In this document: piece after piece, positions 47,812 to 56,376 of the stretch
Numbering within the stretch: the first letter of the stretch is position 1
Layout: each line of letters opens with the position of its first letter
Source of the DNA: Flavobacteriaceae bacterium
GTDB lineage: Bacteria > Bacteroidota > Bacteroidia > Flavobacteriales > Flavobacteriaceae
Direction of reading: 5' to 3'
DNA: 64,000 bases
NCBI GenBank assembly: GCA_009886625.1
Contig: QXZA01000023.1
Location: forward strand, 138,345 to 202,344
Program-made: the position numbers and the translations under genes
Notes under the pieces: model-generated
Database searches by the model: none
What the model saw: only the letters and a program-made list of their open reading frames with translations
Told to the model about the DNA's origin: nothing

Positions 47812-48552
47812 ATGTTTTCTTTTCAAAAGATTGTTTTTCCAATGCTCCTCTTTTTTCTATCCTGTCAAAGCCCTAAATCAGAGAATGCCGAAGAAATTAT
47901 TCAAAAAGCGTTACATCAGTCTGGGTTTGATAAGCTTTCATTTTCTGTTGATTTTGATTTTAGAGACTATCACTACACATTGACACGCAAACCTTCTTTT
48001 TATTCTTTTTCAAGAAGTACAATTCAAAAGGATGTTGAAGTGAAAGATGTCATGACCTCTTCAAAACCTTTACAACGTTTTATAGATGGGAAAGTGATTC
48101 AACTTTCAGATAGTCTTCAGAGGGTCTATTCCAATTCTTTAAATTCTGTAATGTATTTTTTTCAACTTCCTAAACCTCTTCAAGATACTGCTGCAATAAA
48201 CGAATTAGTGGGAGCTGTTGTAATTCATGGAGACACATATTGGACCCTTAAGGTGACTTTTAAAGAAGAAGGAGGAGGAGAAGATTTTCAGGATGAATAC
48301 CGTTACTGGATTAATCAAAAAAATCACGAAATAGATTATTTAGCATATAATTATCTAACTGATGGAGGAGGTACTCGGTTTCGTCGTGCGATAAACAAAA
48401 GAAAAATTGTAGGAATTTTCTTTCAAGATTATGTGAATTATAAACCTTTTCAAAAATTTGAACAATTAGACAGTTTGCCAAGCCTGTTTGAACAGGAAGA
48501 GTTAGAGCAAGTTTCATTAATTGAAAATAAAAATATTAGAGTAGTAAAATAA
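47812..48552 (+). CDS. DUF6503-like lipoprotein, copy 1
   Basis: A 246-residue protein with a lipoprotein signal peptide ending LLFFLSCQ. It has the features of the flavobacterial DUF6503 family, including a helix near residues 25-40 (EEIIQKALHQSG), a DGK-L motif and a C-terminal beta-rich domain. A second protein of similar layout is encoded at 51399-52148. Function is unknown; an outer-membrane-anchored periplasmic sensor or lipid-binding role cannot be read from the sequence. The ATG is 83 bases from trxB, in the opposite direction. Confidence 0.8.
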   Translation: MFSFQKIVFPMLLFFLSCQSPKSENAEEIIQKALHQSGFDKLSFSVDFDFRDYHYTLTRKPSFYSFSRSTIQKDVEVKDVMTSSKPLQRFIDGKVIQLSDSLQRVYSNSLNSVMYFFQLPKPLQDTAAINELVGAVVIHGDTYWTLKVTFKEEGGGEDFQDEYRYWINQKNHEIDYLAYNYLTDGGGTRFRRAINKRKIVGIFFQDYVNYKPFQKFEQLDSLPSLFEQEELEQVSLIENKNIRVVK

Positions 48553-48571
48553 GCCCACAATACGCGGGCTT
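48551..48571 (+). terminator. Possible terminator after the DUF6503-like gene
   Basis: AAGCCC and GGGCTT arms, separated by 9 bases, followed by TACTTTTATTTATTTTTT. It overlaps the stop codon of the lipoprotein gene by two bases. The U-tract is interrupted, so the strength is uncertain. Confidence 0.55.
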
Positions 48572-48579
48572 ACTTTTAT

Positions 48580-49388
48580 TTATTTTTTAGTCTTTCTTTG
48601 TTGGATAATGATCCAATTTTTGCACTCTTTAAAAGAGTCAAAAAGATGTTCTTCTTGAATTAATTTTCCCGTAAGAAGAATACTTTTCATTAAGTATTTA
48701 GGTTGTGCTTGTAACCCAACCATATAGCATTCGATTTCTCTTTGGCTTAATTCCATTAAAACGTCTTCCAGCGCAAATAAACCAGATTGATCAATTTAAG
48801 GGACGCGATCCATCCGAATAATCACGATTTTAGCTGTACTTGGAAGATGCTTATAAATTCTGAGGTAAAACCAAAGAATAGAGGTCCGTTGAGGTGCTTA
48901 ATAAAGACTTTTTCTAAAAAACTTTGACTCAACTCCTTTTCATTTATCCACGCTTTCTCTTTTGAAACCGGGGAAATTCTTGCATCTTCTTAGGAAATAT
49001 CTCCCATCTTTTTCATAAAGAATAAAGCGGCTAATATCAGTCCAATTCCTAAGGCATAAACTAAATTCCAAAAAACCGATAGTAGTAAAACAATAATCAT
49101 CACGACAACTTCTGTTCTCGGGATTTTATTTATTGCTTTGAGTCCTTTGTAACCCATTACACCAATTCCAACAGTAACTAGTATTCGTGCCAACACTGCA
49201 GCGGGAATTATAGAGGCTAAAGGGCTAAGAAATAAAGGAATAATCAAAAGGGTAATGGATGCAACCATTCCAGAAATTTTCGTTTTTCCTCCCGAGTGAA
49301 TATTTACCACTGTTCTTATGGTTGCTCCTGCTCCAGGGATTCCTCCAAAAAGCGATCCTATGGAGTTGCCATTTCCTTGACCAATCTA
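48580..49388 (-). pseudogene. Decayed SulP-family transporter gene (5' truncated, three disruptions)
   Basis: The minus strand carries the C-terminal part of a second SulP transporter, of a different subfamily from the intact one at 32.7-34.4 kb. It starts abruptly at an in-frame stop (49386-49388) with QGNGNSIGSLFGGIPGAG and continues through VNIHSGGKTKISGM. A stop at 48990 interrupts the chain, a frame change occurs near 48860 after GPLFFGFTSEF, and another stop lies at 48796. The STAS domain then continues to the final TAA at 48580. The N-terminal half is missing. It fills the 890-base gap between two genes. Confidence 0.85.
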
Positions 49389-49470
49389 CATAGGATTAAA
49401 TAAATAAACATAATTCCAATGCTGAGTTTGAAAAGAAATCCTAAATTTGATATTCGCAACAATTTATAGG

Positions 49471-51402
49471 ATGATTAATATATCAGAAATTGCTTTACTT
49501 GAATATAAGGCGCCGGGTAGTTTTGAGGAGACACGGTACGAAAAACTACATAATGTAATTGTTGATTCCTCCTCACAGGGGTCATTAAAAATTGCTCATA
49601 CCATAGCAAGACTTATTATTGAAAAACATGATCAAGATCAAATGTGTGTCTTGGGACTTGCGACTGGATCTAGCCCTCTAAGTGTGTATAGAGAACTCGT
49701 AAGATTACACAAAGAAGAAGGATTAAGCTTTGAAAATGTAATCACGTTCAATTTGGACGAATATTTTCCGCTCTCCAAAGAGGATGTCCAAAGCTATCAT
49801 TACTTCATGCATTCTAATTTATTTGATCATGTAGATATTAAAGCTGAAAATATTAACATCCCCGATGGTGAAGTTTCAATTCAAGAAGTCAGAAACACTT
49901 GCATAGCTTATGAAAAGAAAATAGATCAATTAGGAGGAATTGATTTACAAATTTTAGGGATAGGGAGAACAGGTCATATTGGATTCAATGAACCGGGTTC
50001 TCATTTAAACTCTCAGACACGCACCATTACTTTAGATCATCTTACTCGCTTTGATGCAGCTCCTGCCTTTCAAGGAATTGAAAATGTCCCAAGGAAAGCC
50101 GTTACTATGGGTATTCAAACCATACTAAACGCAAAGCGAATTTTGCTAATGGCTTGGGGTTCTTATAAAGCTGAAATCATTCAAAAAGCCATTGAAGGAG
50201 GAGTTTCAGCCATGATTCCCACCACTTATTTACAACATCACAAAAACACTACTCTCATCTTAGATTCTGAGGCAGCCTCAGAGTTAACACGAATTAAAAC
50301 ACCCTGGCTTGTAAGTACTTGTGATTGGAATGAAGTCAATCGTTCAAAAGCAATCGCTTGGTTATGCGAAACCACAGGAAAGTCAATTTTAAAGCTTACC
50401 GATGAAGATTATAATCAGCATGGAATGTCAGATTTGTTGGCCTTACACGGGAGTGCTTATGATCTAAATATTGAAATGTTTAATCGGTTACAGCGCTCCA
50501 TCACAGGTTGGCCAGGTGGAAAGCCTAATGCAGATGATCAATACAGACCAGAGCGAGCTAACCCTCACCCTAAACGGGTAATTATTTTTAGTCCACACCC
50601 AGACGATGATGTAATCTCAATGGGTGGGACGTTTGACCGTTTAGTGTCTCAAGGTCACGAAGTACATGTGGTTTATCAAACCTCTGGTAATATTGCCGTA
50701 TCTGATCAAGACGCACTTAAATATCTAGAAGTAACTTCAGACTTAATTGAAGAGAAATCAAACCCTCAATTAGAGATGTTGAAAAAAGCATTTTTGGAAA
50801 CAAACCCAAATCATCCTGCTCATCGTTCAATTTGTGATTTGAAAGGGAGTATAAGAAAAAGAGAATCTTTAGGTGCAACACGTTATTTTGCTATTCCAGA
50901 TAAGCAAGTTCATTTTATGAATCTCCCTTTTTATGAAACAGGAATGATTGCTAAAAATCCAATTTCCCAAAAAGATATTGATCTTACGGTTGCTATGATT
51001 GAAAAGATCAAACCCCATCAAATCTATGCGGCAGGAGACCTAGCAGATCCTCATGGAACACATCGTGTTTGTTTGGACATTATTTTTGCTGCTTTAAAAA
51101 CTCTCAAGCCTAAACCCTACATGAAAGATTGTTGGGTTTGGTTGTATAGAGGAGCATGGCATGAATGGGATATTCATGAAATTGAAATGGCGGTTCCTAT
51201 GAGTCCTGATCAAGTTTTAAGAAAAAGAAAAGCGATTTTTTACCATCAATCACAAAAAGATGGGGTCATGTTTCAGGGAAATGACCACAGAGAATTTTGG
51301 GTGAGGGCAGAGGAAAGAAATGCTGCTTCAGCTAAAAAATATCAAGCGATGGGATTAGCAGAATATGCTGCAATTGAGGCATTTAAACGCTATTTCTTTT
51401 AA
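49471..51402 (+). CDS. Glucosamine-6-phosphate deaminase fused to a PIG-L/LmbE deacetylase domain
   Basis: A 643-residue two-domain enzyme. The NagB domain (about 1-270) has the LDEYFPLSKEDVQSYHYFM and GIGRTGHIGFNEPGSH motifs for converting glucosamine-6-phosphate to fructose-6-phosphate and ammonia. The C-terminal domain (about 375-640) starts IIFSPHPDDDVISMGGTF, the zinc-binding motif of PIG-L/LmbE deacetylases, which could deacetylate an N-acetylated amino sugar first. This fusion is common in Bacteroidota. The ATG at 49471 fits the family start; a TTG at 49447 is the alternative. The stop overlaps the next gene by 4 bases. Confidence 0.92.
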   Translation: MINISEIALLEYKAPGSFEETRYEKLHNVIVDSSSQGSLKIAHTIARLIIEKHDQDQMCVLGLATGSSPLSVYRELVRLHKEEGLSFENVITFNLDEYFPLSKEDVQSYHYFMHSNLFDHVDIKAENINIPDGEVSIQEVRNTCIAYEKKIDQLGGIDLQILGIGRTGHIGFNEPGSHLNSQTRTITLDHLTRFDAAPAFQGIENVPRKAVTMGIQTILNAKRILLMAWGSYKAEIIQKAIEGGVSAMIPTTYLQHHKNTTLILDSEAASELTRIKTPWLVSTCDWNEVNRSKAIAWLCETTGKSILKLTDEDYNQHGMSDLLALHGSAYDLNIEMFNRLQRSITGWPGGKPNADDQYRPERANPHPKRVIIFSPHPDDDVISMGGTFDRLVSQGHEVHVVYQTSGNIAVSDQDALKYLEVTSDLIEEKSNPQLEMLKKAFLETNPNHPAHRSICDLKGSIRKRESLGATRYFAIPDKQVHFMNLPFYETGMIAKNPISQKDIDLTVAMIEKIKPHQIYAAGDLADPHGTHRVCLDIIFAALKTLKPKPYMKDCWVWLYRGAWHEWDIHEIEMAVPMSPDQVLRKRKAIFYHQSQKDGVMFQGNDHREFWVRAEERNAASAKKYQAMGLAEYAAIEAFKRYFF

Positions 51403-52148
51403 TGTTTTACAACTGCTTCGATATGGTAATCATAAGCAGCTCTCAAATAATCTATCTTTCCTAATGAATCCAGAAAGAAACTTTTGCGCGTTTTATTCAA
51501 AGATAGGTCTGTTTGAGTTTCAGTAGTTTCATTTGTAATTAAGCTTATTTTCCCATTGTGATTTACTTGGGAGGCCTGTAATTTGAATGTATTGGTATTG
51601 AAGAAGTAGTGCCAGATATCATTCTGTTTTCCTTCTGGATAGCTTACTTTGAGTGCATGTACAGGTAAACTGTCCAATAATTTTTTCACTCCTTGATACT
51701 CTAACTTGGTATCTGAATCAAGGAGTTTATAGGGTTGCCAAAACACATATAGCGCACCCTTAGCAGATTGAAGCGCCTGATTCAATTTAAGAGAATCAAA
51801 AACCTCTTCATTGTTTTCAAATAACTGAATTTTTCCACCCTGATATATTGATTTGGAAATGGATCCCAATTTTTCAGATTCTATTAGTGTGCTAAAGGGT
51901 TCAAAAGAATGGGATATTTTTTGCACTATTTTTCGCTCAAAATCCCCATTTGGAAAGAACAATACGGTTTCTTTTTTGTAATCAATTTTTGCGATACTTT
52001 CCCATTTTTCAGAACCACCATGAGCAGCTATACTTTTCTGAACCAAAAGCTTAGCATCCATTTTTTTATCACAACTGACCAATAGTGTCAATAAACTCAC
52101 CAAAAAGGTTAAAAAGTAGAGTTTCTTATTTAACAAATAGAGATTCAA
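51399..52148 (-). CDS. DUF6503-like lipoprotein, copy 2
   Basis: A 249-residue lipoprotein; the signal peptide ends LLTLLVSCDKK with Cys at about 26. Its mature N-terminus (KLLVQKSIAAHGGSEKWESI) and overall layout resemble the protein at 47812-48552, so the two appear to be distant paralogues. It converges with nagB, with stop codons overlapping by 4 bases. Function is unknown. The copies lie on opposite strands, 2.8 kb apart. Confidence 0.78.
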   Translation of the reverse strand: MNLYLLNKKLYFLTFLVSLLTLLVSCDKKMDAKLLVQKSIAAHGGSEKWESIAKIDYKKETVLFFPNGDFERKIVQKISHSFEPFSTLIESEKLGSISKSIYQGGKIQLFENNEEVFDSLKLNQALQSAKGALYVFWQPYKLLDSDTKLEYQGVKKLLDSLPVHALKVSYPEGKQNDIWHYFFNTNTFKLQASQVNHNGKISLITNETTETQTDLSLNKTRKSFFLDSLGKIDYLRAAYDYHIEAVVKH

Positions 52149-52175
52149 TTAATTTGTATTTTAGTTAAAAATAAA

Positions 52176-53777
52176 ATGATCATGCAAAAACTTAAATCAG
52201 CAACCGTAAAATTAGTCTTTTTACTTTTCTTACCCGCTTTGACTCTTCACGCACAAAAAAAAATCTCTAAACGTCAAATAAAAGAGATTAAGAAGGAGAT
52301 AATACAAGAGGTTGAGGATAGACACAAGAATACACAAGTGATGATTGATAAGGTTTTTAGTTTTGCTGAATTAGGATTTCAGGAGTATGAATCTTCTGCT
52401 TATTTAACAAGCATTCTAGAAACTGCTGGTTTTTCAATAGAAAGAGGTATTTCTGGAATTCCAACTGCTTGGATGGCACGATGGGATCATGGAGAAGGCC
52501 CTGTGATAGCATTGGGAAGTGATGTTGATTGTATTCCCAAAGCATCACAATATCCTGGGGTTGCCTATCATAAACCTATGGTTGAGGGAGCACCTGGTCA
52601 TGGGGAAGGTCATAATTCAGGAATACCCGTAATTGTTACTGCAGCACTTGCTTTACAAGAACAAATGAAAAAAAACGACTTAGGGGGTTCTCTGGTCGTA
52701 TGGCCAGGTATTGCAGAAGAATTAGTTGCTTCAAAAGCGTGGTATGTCAGAGATGGTTATTTTGAAAAAATAGACATTTGTATTTTTACTCATGTAAGTA
52801 GTAATTTATCTGTTTCTTATGGTCAAGCAAGAGGAACAGGCTTAATCTCGGTAGAATATACCTTTGATGGTGAAGCGGCACATTCTGCAGGTTCTCCATG
52901 GAGAGGAAGAAGTGCATTGGATGCAGCAGAATTAATGAATGTGGGTTGGAATTATAAACGAGAGCATTTACATCCATTGAAAAGATCTCATTCTATTTTT
53001 ACGGATGCAGGTGATCAGCCCAATGTCGTTCCTTCCAAAGCATCGATTTGGTATTATTTTAGAGACATTACCTACGATGGAATCATGAAAATGTATAATG
53101 ATGGAAATAATATCGCCAGAGGAGCTGCGTTAATGACCGATACTAAAGTGACTTCTAAAGTTTTAGGAACAGCTTGGCCTAGGCATTTCAATAAGGTAAT
53201 TGCTGAAACAATGGATTTAAACATTCAAAAAGTGGGACTCCCTAGCTGGTCTGAAGCTGATCAACAATTAGCAAAAGCCGTTCAAAAAGAGGTAAATTCA
53301 AAAAATGAAAAAGGTTTAGCTACAGCGCTTTCAGGGATTGGAAAACCTCAAAAGAACCCAGTAAGTGGAGGGTCAGACGATATAGGCGATATTTCATGGA
53401 CTATCCCTACCGTTACTTTGCGTTTCCCTTCAAATATTCCCGGTTTGCAAGGACATCACTGGTCTAATGCTATTGCTATGGCTACTCCCATTGCACACAA
53501 AGGAGCAACAGCAGGAGCAAAAGTAGTGGCAACAACAGTGATAGATTTTCTTACAAAGCCTGAGCTTCTAAAAAGTGCAAAGGATTATTTTAAAAATGTG
53601 CAAAGTAAAGATAAAGAATACAAGCCCATGATTACAGAAAAAGATCCACCACCAATCTATTTGAACGAAGGGATCATGAAACAATATAGACCACAGCTTG
53701 AAAAATTTTACTTTGATGAAACTAAATATGACACATATTTAGAGCAACTAAACATTCAATATCCAACCTTAAAGTAG
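52176..53777 (+). CDS. Exported M20 family amidohydrolase (AbgB-like)
   Basis: A 533-residue metallopeptidase-type amidohydrolase with a signal peptide (about 1-26). Metal-site motifs of the M20D group are visible: ALGSDVDCIP, GHGEGHNSG, the general-base IAEELVASKAWYV and the late GGSDDIGDISW. The closest families hydrolyse aminobenzoyl-glutamate or N-acyl-amino acids. Export of such an enzyme suggests digestion of an external amide. It lies directly before a small SnoaL-like protein and an SLC13 transporter, so uptake of its acid product is plausible. Confidence 0.87.
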   Translation: MIMQKLKSATVKLVFLLFLPALTLHAQKKISKRQIKEIKKEIIQEVEDRHKNTQVMIDKVFSFAELGFQEYESSAYLTSILETAGFSIERGISGIPTAWMARWDHGEGPVIALGSDVDCIPKASQYPGVAYHKPMVEGAPGHGEGHNSGIPVIVTAALALQEQMKKNDLGGSLVVWPGIAEELVASKAWYVRDGYFEKIDICIFTHVSSNLSVSYGQARGTGLISVEYTFDGEAAHSAGSPWRGRSALDAAELMNVGWNYKREHLHPLKRSHSIFTDAGDQPNVVPSKASIWYYFRDITYDGIMKMYNDGNNIARGAALMTDTKVTSKVLGTAWPRHFNKVIAETMDLNIQKVGLPSWSEADQQLAKAVQKEVNSKNEKGLATALSGIGKPQKNPVSGGSDDIGDISWTIPTVTLRFPSNIPGLQGHHWSNAIAMATPIAHKGATAGAKVVATTVIDFLTKPELLKSAKDYFKNVQSKDKEYKPMITEKDPPPIYLNEGIMKQYRPQLEKFYFDETKYDTYLEQLNIQYPTLK

Positions 53778-54227
53778 ATGAAAAAAACTTCTATACTTTT
53801 CGTTTTTTACTGTTTGTTTTTCGTGCAACTTTCTGCTCAGCAAAAGATTTCAAAATCAGATTCTTTGGCTATTGTTTCAAAGCTTTTTAAGCAACAAGCA
53901 GATTGGAATAAAGGTGATATTGACGCGTTTATGGAAGGCTATTTAAAATCAGATAAATTAGTTTTTTCTGGATCTTTAGGGCCTATCTATGGTTGGGAAG
54001 CAACCAAAGAGCGGTATAAAAAAAATTACTCCAGTAGATTGTTAATGGGGACATTGTCCTTTGATGTTTTGAATTTAATAAAGTTAAGCCCCACAGTAGC
54101 TCAACTACAAGGGAAATTTCATCTTGCAAGAGAGATCTCTGACAGTAGTGGTTTTTTTACACTTATTTGGCTTAAATTAGACAATCAATGGTTGATCGTA
54201 TCGGATCATACTTCTTCTTCTCAATAA
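53778..54227 (+). CDS. Exported SnoaL-like (NTF2-fold) small protein
   Basis: A 149-residue protein with a signal peptide (about 1-20). The rest is a single cone-shaped NTF2/DUF4440-type domain, with the helix ISKSDSLAIVSKLFKQQADWN followed by strands ending FFTLIWLKLDNQWLIVSDHT. These domains bind small hydrophobic ligands or act as non-catalytic partners. It begins one base after the amidohydrolase stop and ends 6 bases before the SLC13 gene, so it is translated in the same operon. Confidence 0.8.
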   Translation: MKKTSILFVFYCLFFVQLSAQQKISKSDSLAIVSKLFKQQADWNKGDIDAFMEGYLKSDKLVFSGSLGPIYGWEATKERYKKNYSSRLLMGTLSFDVLNLIKLSPTVAQLQGKFHLAREISDSSGFFTLIWLKLDNQWLIVSDHTSSSQ

Positions 54228-54233
54228 AATAAT

Positions 54234-55697
54234 ATGCAAAAAAAAACAGGTCTCCTTCTAGGTCCAATTACATTCTTAATTGTCCTTGTTTTTGGTTCAT
54301 TTGAAGGTTTGTCGTCTCAAGGTTTAGCTGTTTTGGCAACAACCTTTTGGATTGCTATTTGGTGGATTACAGAGGCCGTCCCAATCGCAGTTACAGCTTT
54401 GCTTCCCATTATTTTGTTTCCCTTGACTGGAGGCATGGAACTGTCAACAACCACTGCGACTTTTGGGCATAAATATGTATTTCTTTATTTGGGAGGCTTC
54501 CTGATTGCTATTGCAATTGAAAAATGGAATTTACACAGAAGAATTGCCCTTAATATTATTATCTTTATTGGTTCAGATATTCGAAAAGTGATTTTAGGAT
54601 TTATGCTAGCAACCGCTTTTTTATCAATGTGGATTTCCAATACAGCCACTTCTGTAATGATGCTCCCCATTGGAATTGCCATCATAAAACAATTGAAAGA
54701 TAACCCTGCAACCGATGAAAATGAAAATCAAGTCTTTGGGAAGGCCTTAATGCTTGGAATTGCTTACAGTGCTTCCATTGGTGGAATTGCCACTTTAATA
54801 GGTACACCTCCCAATTTAGTTTTGGCGGGAGTTATATCGGAAACCTATGGAGTTGAGATTGATTTTTCTAAGTGGTTTATTTTTGGATTTCCAATTTCGA
54901 TTATTCTTTTAGTTTTTTGTTGGATTTATTTAACACGCCATGCGTTTAAATTTAAACAAACAGAATTTCCAGGAGGACTAAAAGAGATTAAACGTTTAAG
55001 AACAGAATTAGGGCCTATTTCATATGAAGAACGATGGGTAAGTTTAGTTTTTATTCTAGCTGCATTTTCATGGATTAGTCGTTCCTTTATTTTAAAGCCT
55101 CTTTTTCCTGCTTTAGACGATACTATAATTGCAATTTTTTTCGGGGTATTACTTTTTATATTACCCTCAAAGAAGAAAGGCGAAGCCATTATTTCATGGA
55201 AAGATACTTACAATCTGCCATGGGGAATCATCATTCTTTTTGGAGGAGGAATGGCTTTAGCAAAAGCATTTGAAGTTAGTGGATTAGCCATTTGGTTGGG
55301 TGGATTAATGATTGATTTTGATAGTCTACCGTTAATACTACTTATTCTTGTATTGGTTACAGCAATAAACTTTTTGACAGAGATAACTTCAAATCTTGCC
55401 ACCACAGCTATGTTGCTCCCTGTGCTGGCTCCTTTAGCCCTTGAGATTGGAGTTCATCCATTTGGTTTGATGGTAGGTGCTGCAGTTGCAGCTTCATGTG
55501 CTTTCATGCTCCCAGTAGCAACTCCCCCAAATGCGGTTGTTTTTGGATCTGGATACTTGACAATACCTGATATGGTTTCCAAAGGGATTATTCTCAATTT
55601 ATTTTCCATTACCTTAATAACAATCATGGTATATTTTCTTTTACCTGTAGTGTGGGATATCGATTTAGCTAAGTTTCCACTGATTTTTACTCCATAA
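54234..55697 (+). CDS. SLC13/DASS family sodium-dependent carboxylate or sulfate transporter
   Basis: A 487-residue inner-membrane symporter with about 11-13 membrane segments in two inverted halves. The two SNT-type signature motifs are MWISNTATSVMML in the first half and TEITSNLATTAMLLPVL in the second. The substrate may be a dicarboxylate, citrate or sulfate. It follows an exported amidohydrolase in a tight operon, which points to uptake of an acidic product. There is no fused TrkA_C domain. Confidence 0.92.
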   Translation: MQKKTGLLLGPITFLIVLVFGSFEGLSSQGLAVLATTFWIAIWWITEAVPIAVTALLPIILFPLTGGMELSTTTATFGHKYVFLYLGGFLIAIAIEKWNLHRRIALNIIIFIGSDIRKVILGFMLATAFLSMWISNTATSVMMLPIGIAIIKQLKDNPATDENENQVFGKALMLGIAYSASIGGIATLIGTPPNLVLAGVISETYGVEIDFSKWFIFGFPISIILLVFCWIYLTRHAFKFKQTEFPGGLKEIKRLRTELGPISYEERWVSLVFILAAFSWISRSFILKPLFPALDDTIIAIFFGVLLFILPSKKKGEAIISWKDTYNLPWGIIILFGGGMALAKAFEVSGLAIWLGGLMIDFDSLPLILLILVLVTAINFLTEITSNLATTAMLLPVLAPLALEIGVHPFGLMVGAAVAASCAFMLPVATPPNAVVFGSGYLTIPDMVSKGIILNLFSITLITIMVYFLLPVVWDIDLAKFPLIFTP

Positions 55698-55698
55698 T

Positions 55699-56376
55699 TT
55701 AAGGCAGGGGAAAGTCAAAATAAGTAGTAGGAAAGGGTTCGTTTTTAAGACTAAAATGCCACCATTCTTTTTCATAGGGATTAAATCCCCCTTGGATCAT
55801 TAGGTCTCTTAATAGTCTTCGGTTCTCCATTTGTTTTGGACTTATTTTTTGGTAATTGAAATGAGAGGCTTCACCAAAGTAATCCCATTTCCCTCCCATG
55901 TCGATTTCTTTCCCTTTACGTCTTCCCTTGAGATAAACTAAGGTGACATCAATAGTACTTCCCCTTGTATGTCCACTTTTTTCAGCAATATATCCTAATT
56001 CAAAGAGGTCTTCCTTTTTTAAATTTGGATAATATTCTCGTTTTTTCAATGTATCAGGCGCAGAAGCAGCCCACGAGACAAATGCATCCACAGCGCTTTG
56101 GGGACGGTAGGCATCAAATACTTTCAATCCTAATCCTTTTGGTCTCAGTTGTGCTTGCACTTTTCTTAATGCGATAGAAAGGGCTTTTGTACCAATGGCT
56201 TTTTCAGAGGTATAGCCTGTTACAATTTTCCCAGTAAAATTTTCTGAAGTTGCGTAACGCAAATCAAGTATCAATGTTGGATTTTCCTTTTTTAAATAAG
56301 TAAATCTCTCTGGAAGTTTTTGTGCTGAAAGCATAAAACTTATCAAGACAAGAAGGCAAGTAGCTTTAGTTTTCAA
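55699..56376 (-). CDS. Exported D-alanyl-D-alanine dipeptidase-like (VanX, M15D)
   Basis: A 225-residue exported zinc peptidase with a signal peptide (about 1-18). The zinc motif SGHTRGSTIDVTLV contains the SxHxxGxxxD pattern, and the catalytic Glu and third ligand are in EWWHFSL. VanX proteins cut free D-Ala-D-Ala; outside vancomycin clusters they recycle peptidoglycan. Its start overlaps the serine hydrolase gene by 11 bases, and its stop lies one base from the SLC13 stop. A resistance role is not implied: no vanH or vanA is present. Confidence 0.88.
   Translation of the reverse strand: MKTKATCLLVLISFMLSAQKLPERFTYLKKENPTLILDLRYATSENFTGKIVTGYTSEKAIGTKALSIALRKVQAQLRPKGLGLKVFDAYRPQSAVDAFVSWAASAPDTLKKREYYPNLKKEDLFELGYIAEKSGHTRGSTIDVTLVYLKGRRKGKEIDMGGKWDYFGEASHFNYQKISPKQMENRRLLRDLMIQGGFNPYEKEWWHFSLKNEPFPTTYFDFPLP

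Noticed and set aside
48990-49310. Independent 106-residue membrane protein
   Set aside because: The frame is a piece of the decayed SulP gene; the adjoining sequence continues the family on both sides past stops and a frame change.
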